From: Actinomadura violacea
GTDB taxonomy: Bacteria > Actinomycetota > Actinomycetes > Streptosporangiales > Streptosporangiaceae
Assembly (NCBI RefSeq): GCF_017573465.1
Contig: NZ_JAGEPF010000049.1
Coordinates: 1 to 64,000 of the forward strand
Length of the DNA stretch: 64,000 bases
Direction: 5' to 3'
Shown here: piece by piece, positions 50,423 through 58,898 of the stretch
How the letters are laid out: each line of letters opens with the position of its first letter
Numbering within the stretch: position 1 is the first letter of the stretch
Made by a program: the position numbers and the translations under genes
The notes under the pieces: model-generated
Told to the model about the DNA's origin: nothing
What the model saw: the letters and a program-made list of their open reading frames with translations, nothing else
Database searches by the model: none

Positions 50423-50518
50423 TCAGTCGCCGGGTTCGTCGGGGCGTTTCACCGACGCGAAGACGATCAGCGCGACGAGGACGCCGGGCAGCATCAGCAT
50501 GACCAGTTCCATGCGCAT
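50423..50518 (-). CDS. Putative 31-residue single-span membrane peptide
   Basis: A short frame starting MRMELVMLML, with a hydrophobic core (LVMLMLPGVLVALIVFASV) and a charged end KRPDEPGD. It resembles small actinobacterial membrane peptides. A TAGAGT -10 lies seven bases before the ATG, the same leaderless layout as several neighbours. It is convergent with the PAC2 gene, whose stop is 12 bp away. Supported by composition and promoter layout only. Confidence 0.45.
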   Translation of the reverse strand: MRMELVMLMLPGVLVALIVFASVKRPDEPGD

Positions 50519-50641
50519 GCCGCGGACTCTACCGGGCTACACTCGTGCCGGTAAGAGACCCGCCGGCGATGGCCCGCGCACGCCGACAAGTGCGCCCGCG
50601 ATGAGCATCAGCGACATGAGGGGCGGCGCCCCCCGGAGGCG

Positions 50642-51178
50642 GTGACCCGCCCCGCCCGGCCGCAGGCGATCCGCGTGCGGACCCCGCGGGAGCTGCGACG
50701 GCAGCGCCGCGGACGGACCCATTCCTGCTGGGACCATCTGATCGCCGCGCCGCTGTGGCCGCTGCACGGCGCGAACCTCGGCACCCTGCTGCGGACCTGC
50801 GACGCCGTCGGCGCCTGCCTGGCCGTACCGCGGTTCCCGTGGGTGCCCGATGCGCTGGAGCGCGGCAACACGCTGCGCCGCCGGGCGTGCGTGCACTGGG
50901 TGAACGACCCGCTCGGCTGGCTGCAGCGCGCCCGCGACGACCCCGGCACCCGCGTGGTCGGGGTGGAGCTGGCCGACGAGGCGGTGCGGCTCGCCGACCT
51001 GCCCGCGGCGCGGACCCGGACAGTGGCCGTCCTCGGCCACGAGCAGCACGGCATCCCCGCCGAGGCGCTCGACCTGCTCGACGAGGCCGTCGAGATCCCG
51101 ATGGTCGGCGACGGCAGCAGCCTCAACGTCGCCGTCGCCGGGTCCCTCGTGCTGTACAAGCTGGCCGGGCTGCTGTGA
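50642..51178 (+). CDS. SPOUT/TrmH-family RNA methyltransferase
   Basis: A 178-residue protein with the three SPOUT motifs: ANLGTLLRTCDAVG (motif 1, catalytic Arg), VAVLGHEQHGIP (motif 2) and GSSLNVAVAGSLVLYKLAG (motif 3, the SAM-binding knot). This is a minimal TrmH type without an extra RNA-binding domain. It probably 2'-O-methylates a tRNA or rRNA ribose. The GTG start has GGAGG only two bases away, so the true start may be slightly downstream. Confidence 0.85.
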   Translation: MTRPARPQAIRVRTPRELRRQRRGRTHSCWDHLIAAPLWPLHGANLGTLLRTCDAVGACLAVPRFPWVPDALERGNTLRRRACVHWVNDPLGWLQRARDDPGTRVVGVELADEAVRLADLPAARTRTVAVLGHEQHGIPAEALDLLDEAVEIPMVGDGSSLNVAVAGSLVLYKLAGLL

Positions 51179-51190
51179 CCCGCCGGGCGA

Positions 51191-51250
51191 GCCCGGGGGC
51201 CGGGTGCCCGGGGGCCGGGTGCCCGGGGGCCGGGTGCCCGGGGGCCGGGC
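51191..51250. repeat. 15-bp tandem repeat, 4 copies
   Basis: Four copies of GCCCGGGGGCCGGGT (last base differs in copy four) fill the gap between the convergent methyltransferase and mshC genes. Each unit is internally self-complementary, so the array can fold and may replace a normal terminator. Confidence 0.88.
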
Positions 51251-51253
51251 CGG

Positions 51254-52483
51254 TCAGAGCGCGACGCCGAGGAGGGCGTCGGCGAGCGCGCGCACCTGCG
51301 CGGGCGAGGACGCGTCGGCGCCGTCGGCGGCCGCCCACGCGTCGATCGCGGCGATCGCGGCGGGGGCGTCCAGGTCGTCGGCGAGGCGCTCGCGGACCGT
51401 GCCGGCGACCGGCCCCGCGGGCGGCCCGGACGGGCGCGCGACGGCGGCGCGCCAGCGCTCCAGGCGGGCGGCCGCGTCGCGCAGCTGCCCGTCCGTCCAC
51501 TCCCAGTCGGAGCGGTAGTGGTGGGCGAGCAGCGCCAGCCGGATCGCCATCGGGTCGACGCCGTCGGCGCGCAGCCGCGACACGAACACCAGGTTCCCGC
51601 GCGACTTGGACATCTTCTCGCCGTCCAGGCCGACCATGCCGGCGTGCACGTAGGCGCGGGCGTGCGGGCGCTCCCCCGTCGCGACCTGCGCGTGCGAGGC
51701 GCCCATCTCGTGGTGCGGGAACGCCAGGTCCGAGCCGCCGCCCTCGACGTCGAAGCCCATGCCGAGGTGCTCGATGGAGATCGCCGAGCACTCCACGTGC
51801 CAGCCGGGGCGGCCCTCCCCGAACGGGGAGTCCCAGCCGGGCTCGCCGGGCCGCCGCGCCATCCACACCAGCGCGTCCAGCGGGTCGCGCTTGCCGGGCC
51901 GGTCCGGGTCGCCGCCGCGCTCGGCGAACAGCGGCGCCATCTGCTCCCGCGTCAGCCGGCTGACCTGCCCGAACGCGGGGTCGGCGGCGATCGGGAAGTA
52001 GACGTCGCCGTCGACCTCGTAGGTGGCGTCGCGGCCGCGCAGCTTCTCGATCATCTCGACGATCAGCGGGATCGACTCGACCGCGCCGATGTAGCGGTCC
52101 GGCGGCAGCACCCGCAGCGCCGTCATGTCGTCGCGGAACAGCTGGATCTCCCGGTCCGCGAGCTCCCGCCAGTCCTCCCCGGTCTGCTGGGCACGTTCCA
52201 GAAGCGGGTCGTCGACGTCGGTGGCGTTCTGGATGTAGTGGACGGTGTGGCCGAGGTCACGCCACACCCGGTTCACCAGGTCGAACGCCAGGTAGGTGTT
52301 GGCGTGCCCGAGGTGGGTCGCGTCGTAGGGCGTGATCCCGCAGACGTACATCCGGGCCGTCTCGCCGGGTTCGGTGGGCCGCACCGCGCCCGTCCCGGTG
52401 TCGTACAGGCTGAGCCGCCGCGCCGCGGCGGGCAGTCCCGCGTCGTTGAGGCTGGGGACGTCGGAAGCGGGCCACGATCGCAT
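51254..52483 (-). CDS. mshC: Mycothiol ligase MshC
   Basis: A 409-residue homologue of cysteinyl-tRNA synthetase lacking the anticodon domain. It contains VCGITPYDATHLGHANTY (HIGH-type motif and zinc-binding Cys), WHVECSA (second Cys), FPHHE (zinc His/Glu region) and GEKMSKSRGN (KMSKS). MshC joins cysteine, via cysteinyl-AMP, to glucosaminyl-inositol in mycothiol synthesis. Length fits MshC rather than CysS (~460). TAAGCT lies six bases before the ATG (leaderless). Neighbourhood matches Rv2130c. Confidence 0.95.
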   Translation of the reverse strand: MRSWPASDVPSLNDAGLPAAARRLSLYDTGTGAVRPTEPGETARMYVCGITPYDATHLGHANTYLAFDLVNRVWRDLGHTVHYIQNATDVDDPLLERAQQTGEDWRELADREIQLFRDDMTALRVLPPDRYIGAVESIPLIVEMIEKLRGRDATYEVDGDVYFPIAADPAFGQVSRLTREQMAPLFAERGGDPDRPGKRDPLDALVWMARRPGEPGWDSPFGEGRPGWHVECSAISIEHLGMGFDVEGGGSDLAFPHHEMGASHAQVATGERPHARAYVHAGMVGLDGEKMSKSRGNLVFVSRLRADGVDPMAIRLALLAHHYRSDWEWTDGQLRDAAARLERWRAAVARPSGPPAGPVAGTVRERLADDLDAPAAIAAIDAWAAADGADASSPAQVRALADALLGVAL

Positions 52484-52489
52484 ACGGAA

Positions 52490-52495
52490 AGCTTA
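52490..52495 (-). promoter_or_regulatory. -10 element (TAAGCT) for mshC, leaderless arrangement
   Basis: Minus-strand hexamer six bases before the mshC ATG. Confidence 0.4.
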
Positions 52496-52598
52496 TCCAT
52501 GCCCCCCTCGCGGTATTACTCCGAGATCGCGTTGACCGTCCCGAGTGCCCGCATTGTGATCCGGCGTGGACGGCCCCGCAGGACCCGCGGGAGCGCCG

Positions 52599-53543
52599 TC
52601 AGGACAGCCGCACCCGCGGGTCCAGGAACGAGTAGCCGATATCCACCAGCAGGTTCGCCATGATGACGAAGAACGTCACCATCAGCGTCACCCCGATGAT
52701 CACCGGGGTGTCGCCCAGCGCGATCGACTGGTACACCAGCTGCCCCACCCCCTGAAGCCCGAACACCTTCTCGGTGACGATCGTGGACCCGATCAGCGCG
52801 CCGAGGTCGATGCCGAACTGGGTGACGACCGGGGTCAGCGCCGCCCGCAGGCCGTGCTTGTAGACGACGCGGCGCCGCGACAGCCCCTTCGCCCGCGCCG
52901 TCCGGACGTAGTCCTCCCCCAGCACGTCCAGCATCGCGCCGCGCGTCAGCCGCGTGTACGCCGCGACCATCAGGAACGCCAGCGCGATCCACGGCAGGAT
53001 CATCCGGCGCCAGAAGTGCATCTGCAGCGGCGGGCCCGCCTCGAAGAAGTAGACGCCCGCCTCGCTGAGCTTCGTCGCGAACAGGTACAGCAGCACCAGC
53101 GCCATCACGAACGGCGGCGTCGACAGCCCGACCAGCACGAACACCGTCACGACCCGGTCCCACAGGCTGCGCGCCCGGGTCGCCGACAGCACCCCGGTGA
53201 CCACGCCGCCGACGAACCACAGGATGCCGGCGCCGAACACCAGCCACAGCGTCGTCGGCAGCCGGTCCCCGATCAGCGTCGTCACCGGCTCCCCGTTGAT
53301 GTAGGACTCGCCGAGGTTGGCGTGCAGCAACCGGCCGAGGAACTGGCCGTACTGCACGATGACCGGCTGGTCCAGCCCCAGGTTGCGGCGGATCTGGTTG
53401 AGGGTGTCGGTGGTGGCGCGCGGCCCGCCGATGACCCGCTCCACCGGGACGGGCGAGACGTGCAGGAACACGAACACCAGCGTGGACACCAGCCACAGCA
53501 CGATCACCGCGTACAGCAGGCGGCGGATGACGAAGCGGATCAC
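52599..53543 (-). CDS. Oligopeptide ABC transporter permease, OppB-type (system 2)
   Basis: A 314-residue permease: N-terminal RFVIRRLLYAVIVLWLVSTLVFVFLH, then the NLGLDQPVIVQYGQFL segment and the EAA loop DYVRTARAKGLSRRRVVYKHGLR. About six helices. GTG start is six bases after the OppC-2 stop. It is the last gene of the operon, unlike system 1 where OppB precedes the ATPases. Confidence 0.92.
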   Translation of the reverse strand: MIRFVIRRLLYAVIVLWLVSTLVFVFLHVSPVPVERVIGGPRATTDTLNQIRRNLGLDQPVIVQYGQFLGRLLHANLGESYINGEPVTTLIGDRLPTTLWLVFGAGILWFVGGVVTGVLSATRARSLWDRVVTVFVLVGLSTPPFVMALVLLYLFATKLSEAGVYFFEAGPPLQMHFWRRMILPWIALAFLMVAAYTRLTRGAMLDVLGEDYVRTARAKGLSRRRVVYKHGLRAALTPVVTQFGIDLGALIGSTIVTEKVFGLQGVGQLVYQSIALGDTPVIIGVTLMVTFFVIMANLLVDIGYSFLDPRVRLS

Positions 53544-53549
53544 AGGCGC

Positions 53550-54521
53550 TCACTTCCCCCCGGTGGCCCGGTCGCCGCGCGGGTCCAGGGCGTCCCGGAT
53601 CCCGTCGCCGAGCAGATTGAACGACAGCGTGGTCAGCAGCAGCAGGACGCCCGGCACCGCGAGCAGCCACCACGCGGTCTGGAACACGTCGCTGCCCTCG
53701 CCGAGCATCGACCCCCACGACGGCATCGGCAGCCGCACCCCGACGCCGAGGAACGACAGCGTCGCCTCGAACACGATCGACGTCGGGATCAGCAGCGAAG
53801 TCAGCACGGTGACCTGCGCGACCAGGTTCGGCAGCACGTCCACGAACATGATCCGCGCGTTCGAGGACCCGAGCGAGCGGGCCGCCTCCACGAACTCCTT
53901 CTGCTTCAGCGACAGCACCTGCCCGCGGATGATCCGGCCGAACGCCGCGAACGAGAAGAACGCGATCACCAGGATCGTCAGCGTCAGGCTGGCACCGACC
54001 GAGGAGATCTGGAACGTCGTCGCCAGCATGATCGCCACCAGCAGGTAGGGCAGCGCGAGCGTCATGTCCATCAGCCGCGCCAGCAGCGTGTCCGCCACCC
54101 CGCCGACGAACCCCGCGAGCACCCCGACCAGCGTCCCGACGATCGAGGCGAGCACCGCCGACAGGATCCCCACCACCAGCGAGATCCGCGCCCCGTAGGC
54201 GGCGCGGACCAGCACGTCGCGGCCGAGCTGGTCGGCGCCGAGCAGGAACGTGCCCGACGGGCCGCGCGGCTGCCCGTTCACGTCCAGCCCCGTCTTCGGG
54301 AACGTCTGGTCGTAGGGGTGGCCGGTCAGGTGCGCCCACAGCGGCGCGAGGATCGCGTAGACCGCGATCAGCACCAGCACGACGATGGACAGGACCGCGA
54401 GCCTGTCGCGCCGGAACCTCGCCCACGCCAGCTGGAACGGGGTGCGGCCCTGCACCCGGGCGGGCGCGGTGCCCGCCGTCGGGTCGACCTCCTGCGCCTC
54501 GAGATCGGTGTAGCTGCTCAT
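53550..54521 (-). CDS. Oligopeptide ABC transporter permease, OppC-type (system 2)
   Basis: A 323-residue permease with the N-terminal FQLAWARFRRDRLAVLSIVVLVLIAVYA, loop LLGADQLGRDVLVRAAYGARIS and EAA loop EFVEAARSLGSSNARIMFVDVLPN. Its ATG overlaps the OppF-2 stop by four bases. It pairs with OppB-2 to form the channel. Confidence 0.92.
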   Translation of the reverse strand: MSSYTDLEAQEVDPTAGTAPARVQGRTPFQLAWARFRRDRLAVLSIVVLVLIAVYAILAPLWAHLTGHPYDQTFPKTGLDVNGQPRGPSGTFLLGADQLGRDVLVRAAYGARISLVVGILSAVLASIVGTLVGVLAGFVGGVADTLLARLMDMTLALPYLLVAIMLATTFQISSVGASLTLTILVIAFFSFAAFGRIIRGQVLSLKQKEFVEAARSLGSSNARIMFVDVLPNLVAQVTVLTSLLIPTSIVFEATLSFLGVGVRLPMPSWGSMLGEGSDVFQTAWWLLAVPGVLLLLTTLSFNLLGDGIRDALDPRGDRATGGK

Positions 54522-55657
54522 TCCTCGGCCTCCGGCAGTTCCGGCTGGGTGGAGACCTGCGCGATCGCCGCGTGCTTGTGCGCGAGGCGCTCGCCCGGCT
54601 CCACCGGGAAGTGGCAGGCGGTCACGTGGTCGGGCGGATCTCCCTCGCGGGGGACGAGCGGCGGGTCCTCCCGGATGCAGCGGTCCGCGGCCTTCGGGCA
54701 GCGCGGATGGAACCGGCAGCCCGACGGCGGGTCGATCGGCGACGGGACGTCGCCGGTCAGCACGATCCGCTCGGCGCGCTCCGCCTCGTCGGGGTCGGCG
54801 ATCGACGCCGCCGACAGCAGCGCCGCCGTGTAGGGGTGCCGCGGCCGCCCGTACAGGACCTCCGCCTCGGCGGCCTCGCCGACCTTGCCGAGGTACATCA
54901 CCGCGACCCGGTCGCTGACGTACCGGACGACCGACAGGTCGTGCGCGATGAACACATACGTCAGGCCGAGCTCGTCCTGCAGGTCCTTCAGCAGGTTGAT
55001 GACCTGCGCCTGGATCGACACGTCCAGCGCCGACACCGGCTCGTCGCACACGATCAGCTTCGGCTTGAGCGCCAGCGCCCGCGCGACCCCGATCCGCTGC
55101 CGCTGCCCGCCGGAGAACTCGGCGGGGAACCGGTTGTAGTGCTCGGGGTTCAGCCCGACCAGCTCCATCAGCTCCTGCACGCGGCGCTTGCGCTCGGCGC
55201 CCCCGGCGATCGAGTGCACCGCGAACGGGTCGCCGATGATGGAGCCGACGCGGCGGCGCGGGTTCAGCGACCCGTACGGATCCTGGAAGATCATCTGGAC
55301 GTCGCGGCGGAACGCCTTCAGCCCGGCCTTGCCGAGCCGGGTGATGTCGTCGCCCTCGAACAGGATCCGGCCCGCCGTCACCTGGTGCAGCCCGGTGATG
55401 CAGCGCGCCAGCGTCGACTTCCCGCAGCCGGACTCCCCGACGATCCCGAGGGTCTCGCCGCGCCGGACCTCCAGGGCGACGCCGTCGACCGCGTGGACGC
55501 GGCCGATCTCCTTCTTGAACACGATCCCCTGCTTGATGGGGAAGTGCTTGTAGACGTCGTCGACCGAGACCAGCACCTCGCCGTGGCCGGCTCCCTGCCC
55601 GGAACCGCCGTTCCCGGGGCCGGTCCCGTCGCGCCGCCCGCTCGCCTCCGGGTTCAT
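54518..55657 (-). CDS. Oligopeptide ABC transporter ATPase, OppF-type (system 2)
   Basis: A 379-residue ATPase: Walker A GESGCGKST, signature EFSGGQRQRIGVA, Walker B LIVCDEPVSALD (a Cys replaces the usual Ala before the DE), and the C-terminal GCRFHPRCPKAADRC region. Its ATG overlaps the OppD-2 stop by four bases and GGAGG is upstream. Confidence 0.92.
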   Translation of the reverse strand: MNPEASGRRDGTGPGNGGSGQGAGHGEVLVSVDDVYKHFPIKQGIVFKKEIGRVHAVDGVALEVRRGETLGIVGESGCGKSTLARCITGLHQVTAGRILFEGDDITRLGKAGLKAFRRDVQMIFQDPYGSLNPRRRVGSIIGDPFAVHSIAGGAERKRRVQELMELVGLNPEHYNRFPAEFSGGQRQRIGVARALALKPKLIVCDEPVSALDVSIQAQVINLLKDLQDELGLTYVFIAHDLSVVRYVSDRVAVMYLGKVGEAAEAEVLYGRPRHPYTAALLSAASIADPDEAERAERIVLTGDVPSPIDPPSGCRFHPRCPKAADRCIREDPPLVPREGDPPDHVTACHFPVEPGERLAHKHAAIAQVSTQPELPEAEE

Positions 55658-56865
55658 GCGGTGCCTCCGTCCCCGCGCGTCCCGCCGCCGTCCTCGCCCG
55701 GCGGGCCGTCCCGTCCGGCCGTATCCGCGTCCGTGCCCGCGTCCGCGTCCGGGCCGGGCGGCTCGGCGATGGCGTCGACCGCGCCGGACGACTCCGGCGC
55801 CCCGCCGTTCGCCGCCGCCGCGGGCCGCGCCCGCACGCGGCCCTCCTCGACCGCCCGCTGCCGCAGCCGCTCGGCGTCCTCGCCGAGCCCCAGCGCCTCG
55901 AGCGGCAGCCAGCACGCCGACACGTGCGTCGGGTCGTCGTCGCCGGTCACCGGGTCCAGGACCGGCTCGTCGGTGACGCACCGGTCCATCACGTACTCGC
56001 AGCGCGGATGGAACACGCACCCCGTCGGGATGTTGATCAGGCTCGGCGGCTGCCCGGGGATCGGCCGCAGCCGGTCCGCGCCGGCCGCAGCCGACGGCGT
56101 CGACTGCAGCAGCCCCTTGGTGTACGGGTGGTGCGGCCGGTAGTACAGGGGCCGCCGCCGCGCCTTCTCCGCGGCCTTCCCGCCGTACATGACCAGCACG
56201 TCGTCGGCCATGTCGGCGATCACCCCGAGATCGTGGGTGATCATGATCAGGGCGGTGTCGAACTCGCGCTGCAGCCGCCGCATCAGGTCCAGGATCTGCG
56301 CCTGGACGGTCGCGTCCAGCGCGGTCGTCGGCTCGTCCGCGATGATCAGCTTCGGGTTCAGCGCGAGCGCCATCGCGATCATGGCGCGCTGGCGCATCCC
56401 GCCGGAGAACTGGTGCGGGTACTCCTCGGCGCGCTGCGCCGGCTGCGGGATGCCGACCGTGCCGAGCATCTCCACCGCGCGCTTGCGGACCGCGTCCCGG
56501 CCGGTGTCCGGCTCGTGCGCGCGGATCATCTCCTCGATCTGCCGGCCCACCTTGTACAGCGGGTGCAGGCTCGACAGCGGGTCCTGGAAGATCATCGCGA
56601 TCTCGGCGCCGCGGATCTGGCGCATCCGCCGCTCCCCCGCGGTGAGCAGGTCGGCGCCCTCGAACAGGGCCTGCCCGCTCACCTTCGCGCCCGGGGTGAG
56701 GCCCATCAGCGTCTGGGTGCTGACGCTCTTGCCCGAGCCCGACTCCCCGACGATGCCGAGCGTGCGGCCCCGGTCCACCGCGAACGAGACGCCCCGCACG
56801 GCGCGCACCACCCCGTCCGGCGTGCTGAAGGAGACCCGCAGGTCGGTCACCTCGAGAAGACTCAT
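55654..56865 (-). CDS. Oligopeptide ABC transporter ATPase, OppD-type (system 2)
   Basis: A 403-residue ATPase: Walker A GESGSGKSV, signature FSGGMRQRAMIA, Walker B LIIADEPTTALD, and the GCVFHPRCEYVMDRC motif. After ~335 it carries a long low-complexity tail rich in Ala, Gly, Asp and Pro that system 1 lacks. GAAGGGG lies five bases before the ATG. It follows a strong hairpin that separates it from the binding-protein gene. Confidence 0.92.
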   Translation of the reverse strand: MSLLEVTDLRVSFSTPDGVVRAVRGVSFAVDRGRTLGIVGESGSGKSVSTQTLMGLTPGAKVSGQALFEGADLLTAGERRMRQIRGAEIAMIFQDPLSSLHPLYKVGRQIEEMIRAHEPDTGRDAVRKRAVEMLGTVGIPQPAQRAEEYPHQFSGGMRQRAMIAMALALNPKLIIADEPTTALDATVQAQILDLMRRLQREFDTALIMITHDLGVIADMADDVLVMYGGKAAEKARRRPLYYRPHHPYTKGLLQSTPSAAAGADRLRPIPGQPPSLINIPTGCVFHPRCEYVMDRCVTDEPVLDPVTGDDDPTHVSACWLPLEALGLGEDAERLRQRAVEEGRVRARPAAAANGGAPESSGAVDAIAEPPGPDADAGTDADTAGRDGPPGEDGGGTRGDGGTA

Positions 56866-56949
56866 CGACGCCCCTTCGCGTCCTGCATCCGTCCGGCGGA
56901 CGGCCCGGGCCCGCGCGGGCGGGGACGGGCCGGGCCCGGGCGCGGCGCC

Positions 56950-56976
56950 GCCGGCGGGCGCCCGGGCGCCGCCGGC
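56950..56976 (-). terminator. Intra-operon inverted repeat after the OppA-2 gene
   Basis: GCCGGCGGGCGCCC (56950-56963) and GGGCGCCGCCGGC (56964-56976) are complementary except for one extra G. The structure touches the stop codon of the binding-protein gene, the same position as the hairpin in system 1. Confidence 0.6.
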
Positions 56977-58742
56977 TACGAGAGCTTGACCTGGTTGAGG
57001 TCGTACGCCTGGTACTGCGGCAGGTACTGCGCGTTCTTCACCCGCGACGAGTGGAAGATCGGGTACTTCTGGTTCATCAGCGGGACGACCGCGGCGTCCT
57101 GCATGATCTGCTTGTCGGCCTGCGCCCAGAACCCGGCGGCGGTGTTGACGTCCTTGGCCTTCAGCGCCTGGTCGATGAGCGCGTTGACCTTCGGGTTGTC
57201 GTAGTCGCCGTAGTTGGTGGAGTTCGGGCCATACTGGCGGCCGTCGAACAGCGGCACGATGTTGGTGCGGCCGTTGTTGCCGTACCAGTCCGGCACCCAG
57301 CCGGGGCCGGCGATGTCCCACTTGCCGGCCTTGGCGTCGGCGGGCGTCACCAGGGTGGTGTTGTAGAAGGTGCCGTTGGTGTCGGGCGTCAGGTTCGCGG
57401 TGATGCCGCACGCCTTCAGGTTCGCCTGCACCGACTGCGCGACCTTCGGATGGTTGCTGGAGACCCGGTAGGGGAACTTGAGCGTGAGGCCGTTGGGGTA
57501 CCCGGCCTGCGCGAGCAGCTGCTTGCACTTGTTCGGGTCGCCGGCGTTGCCGGGCGTCGGGTACAGGTTGAACGGCTGGTAGCCGACGCTGCGCGGCGGG
57601 ATGACCTGGTTCAGCACCTCGCTGACGTCGGGGCCGCCGTAGATCTGGATCAGCGCGGTCTTGTCGATCGCGTAGTTGATCGCCTGCCGGACCTGCACCT
57701 TGCCCAGCGCCTTGTTGTTGTTCGGGCTGAGGGTGTTGAAGACGATGTAGGGGTTGCTGGACGACCCCTCCATGATCTTGAAGTTCGGGTTGGACTTCAG
57801 GCTCGGGATCCGCGAGGTGGGCACCGGCTGGTCCCAGGCGAGGTCGGCCGAGCCCTGCTCCATCTGCTGCTGGACGACGTCGGGCGAGTCCTGCCCCATG
57901 GTGACCTGGATCCGCTCGGGGTTCTGCGCCCGCGTCGGGTCCGAGGCGGCCTTCCAGTTCTTGTTGCGGTCCAGGACGTACTGCTTGTTCGGCGAGTACG
58001 ACACGATCTGGTAGGGGCCGTCGGAGACCGTGTGCTGCCGGAACTGCGGGCTGTCGGGGATGTACCCGTCGTACTCGGCGGGGGCGGCCGCCGCGAACTC
58101 CAGCGCGAGGATGTTGGTGAAGTCGCTCGCGGGCTGGGTGAGCTTGATGACGAGGGTCTTGTCGTCCTTGGCGGTCAGCCCGGCCACGTTGTGGCCGTTC
58201 TGGTAGGCGGCCATCGCGGACGCGCTCTTCGGGTCGACACCGCCGTAGCCCTTGCAGAACGCGCTCATCCCGACGATGGTCTCGGTGTAGTACGCCTTGC
58301 CGCCGGACGGCTTGGCGGGGTTGCACACCCGCTTGATGCCGCGGATGAAGTCCTGCGCGGTCACCTCGCGGGCCGGGGTGGTGTTCCACAGCACGCCGGT
58401 GCGCAGCTTGATCGTGTACGTCCGGCCGTCCTGGCTGAGGCCCCCGTTCTGCGTGGTGGGGATCTCGGAGGCGACGTCGGGCTGCACCTTGATGGCGTCG
58501 TCGAAGTTGTCGGCGGCCTTGAACCCGAACAGCGTCCTGGCGAACTGGCGGGCCAGCATGTTGCCCCAGGTCGTGTAGACGCTGGAGGTGTCGAGGTGGT
58601 CCACGTCGGAGGACCCGACGACCTTCAGGGTCCCGCCGGCGCTCCCCCCGCCGCCGCCACCGCCGCCCCCGCAGGACGTCAGCGCGAGCACCGCCGCGCC
58701 GAGCCCGGCGGTGAGCGCCGCCCCCCGTCTCACTGCTGTCAT
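56976..58742 (-). CDS. Oligopeptide-binding lipoprotein, OppA-type (system 2)
   Basis: A 588-residue family 5 solute-binding protein. Lipobox LTSC is followed by a nine-residue glycine run as linker. Family blocks are GGTLKVVGSSDVDHLDTSSVYTTWG (about 36-60), TYTIKLRTGVLWNTTPAREVTAQDFIRGIKR and VRQAINYAIDKTALIQIYGGPD. It is only moderately like OppA-1 by eye, so ligand preference probably differs. First gene of the Opp-2 operon; promoter must lie in 58743-58898. Confidence 0.92.
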   Translation of the reverse strand: MTAVRRGAALTAGLGAAVLALTSCGGGGGGGGGSAGGTLKVVGSSDVDHLDTSSVYTTWGNMLARQFARTLFGFKAADNFDDAIKVQPDVASEIPTTQNGGLSQDGRTYTIKLRTGVLWNTTPAREVTAQDFIRGIKRVCNPAKPSGGKAYYTETIVGMSAFCKGYGGVDPKSASAMAAYQNGHNVAGLTAKDDKTLVIKLTQPASDFTNILALEFAAAAPAEYDGYIPDSPQFRQHTVSDGPYQIVSYSPNKQYVLDRNKNWKAASDPTRAQNPERIQVTMGQDSPDVVQQQMEQGSADLAWDQPVPTSRIPSLKSNPNFKIMEGSSSNPYIVFNTLSPNNNKALGKVQVRQAINYAIDKTALIQIYGGPDVSEVLNQVIPPRSVGYQPFNLYPTPGNAGDPNKCKQLLAQAGYPNGLTLKFPYRVSSNHPKVAQSVQANLKACGITANLTPDTNGTFYNTTLVTPADAKAGKWDIAGPGWVPDWYGNNGRTNIVPLFDGRQYGPNSTNYGDYDNPKVNALIDQALKAKDVNTAAGFWAQADKQIMQDAAVVPLMNQKYPIFHSSRVKNAQYLPQYQAYDLNQVKLS

Positions 58743-58898
58743 CTGCGCACTCCCCCGTCTGCTGATGACCGACTGCCCGGGCGATCCGCGGGCCGGGGCC
58801 GCACGGCCCGGCCACGAAGATCGCTTTAGGTAGTCAAATTAGCACCCAGCGTCATGATCGCGCTGATGCGGGGAGGAAAACGCGGCGGCGGGGGCGGG

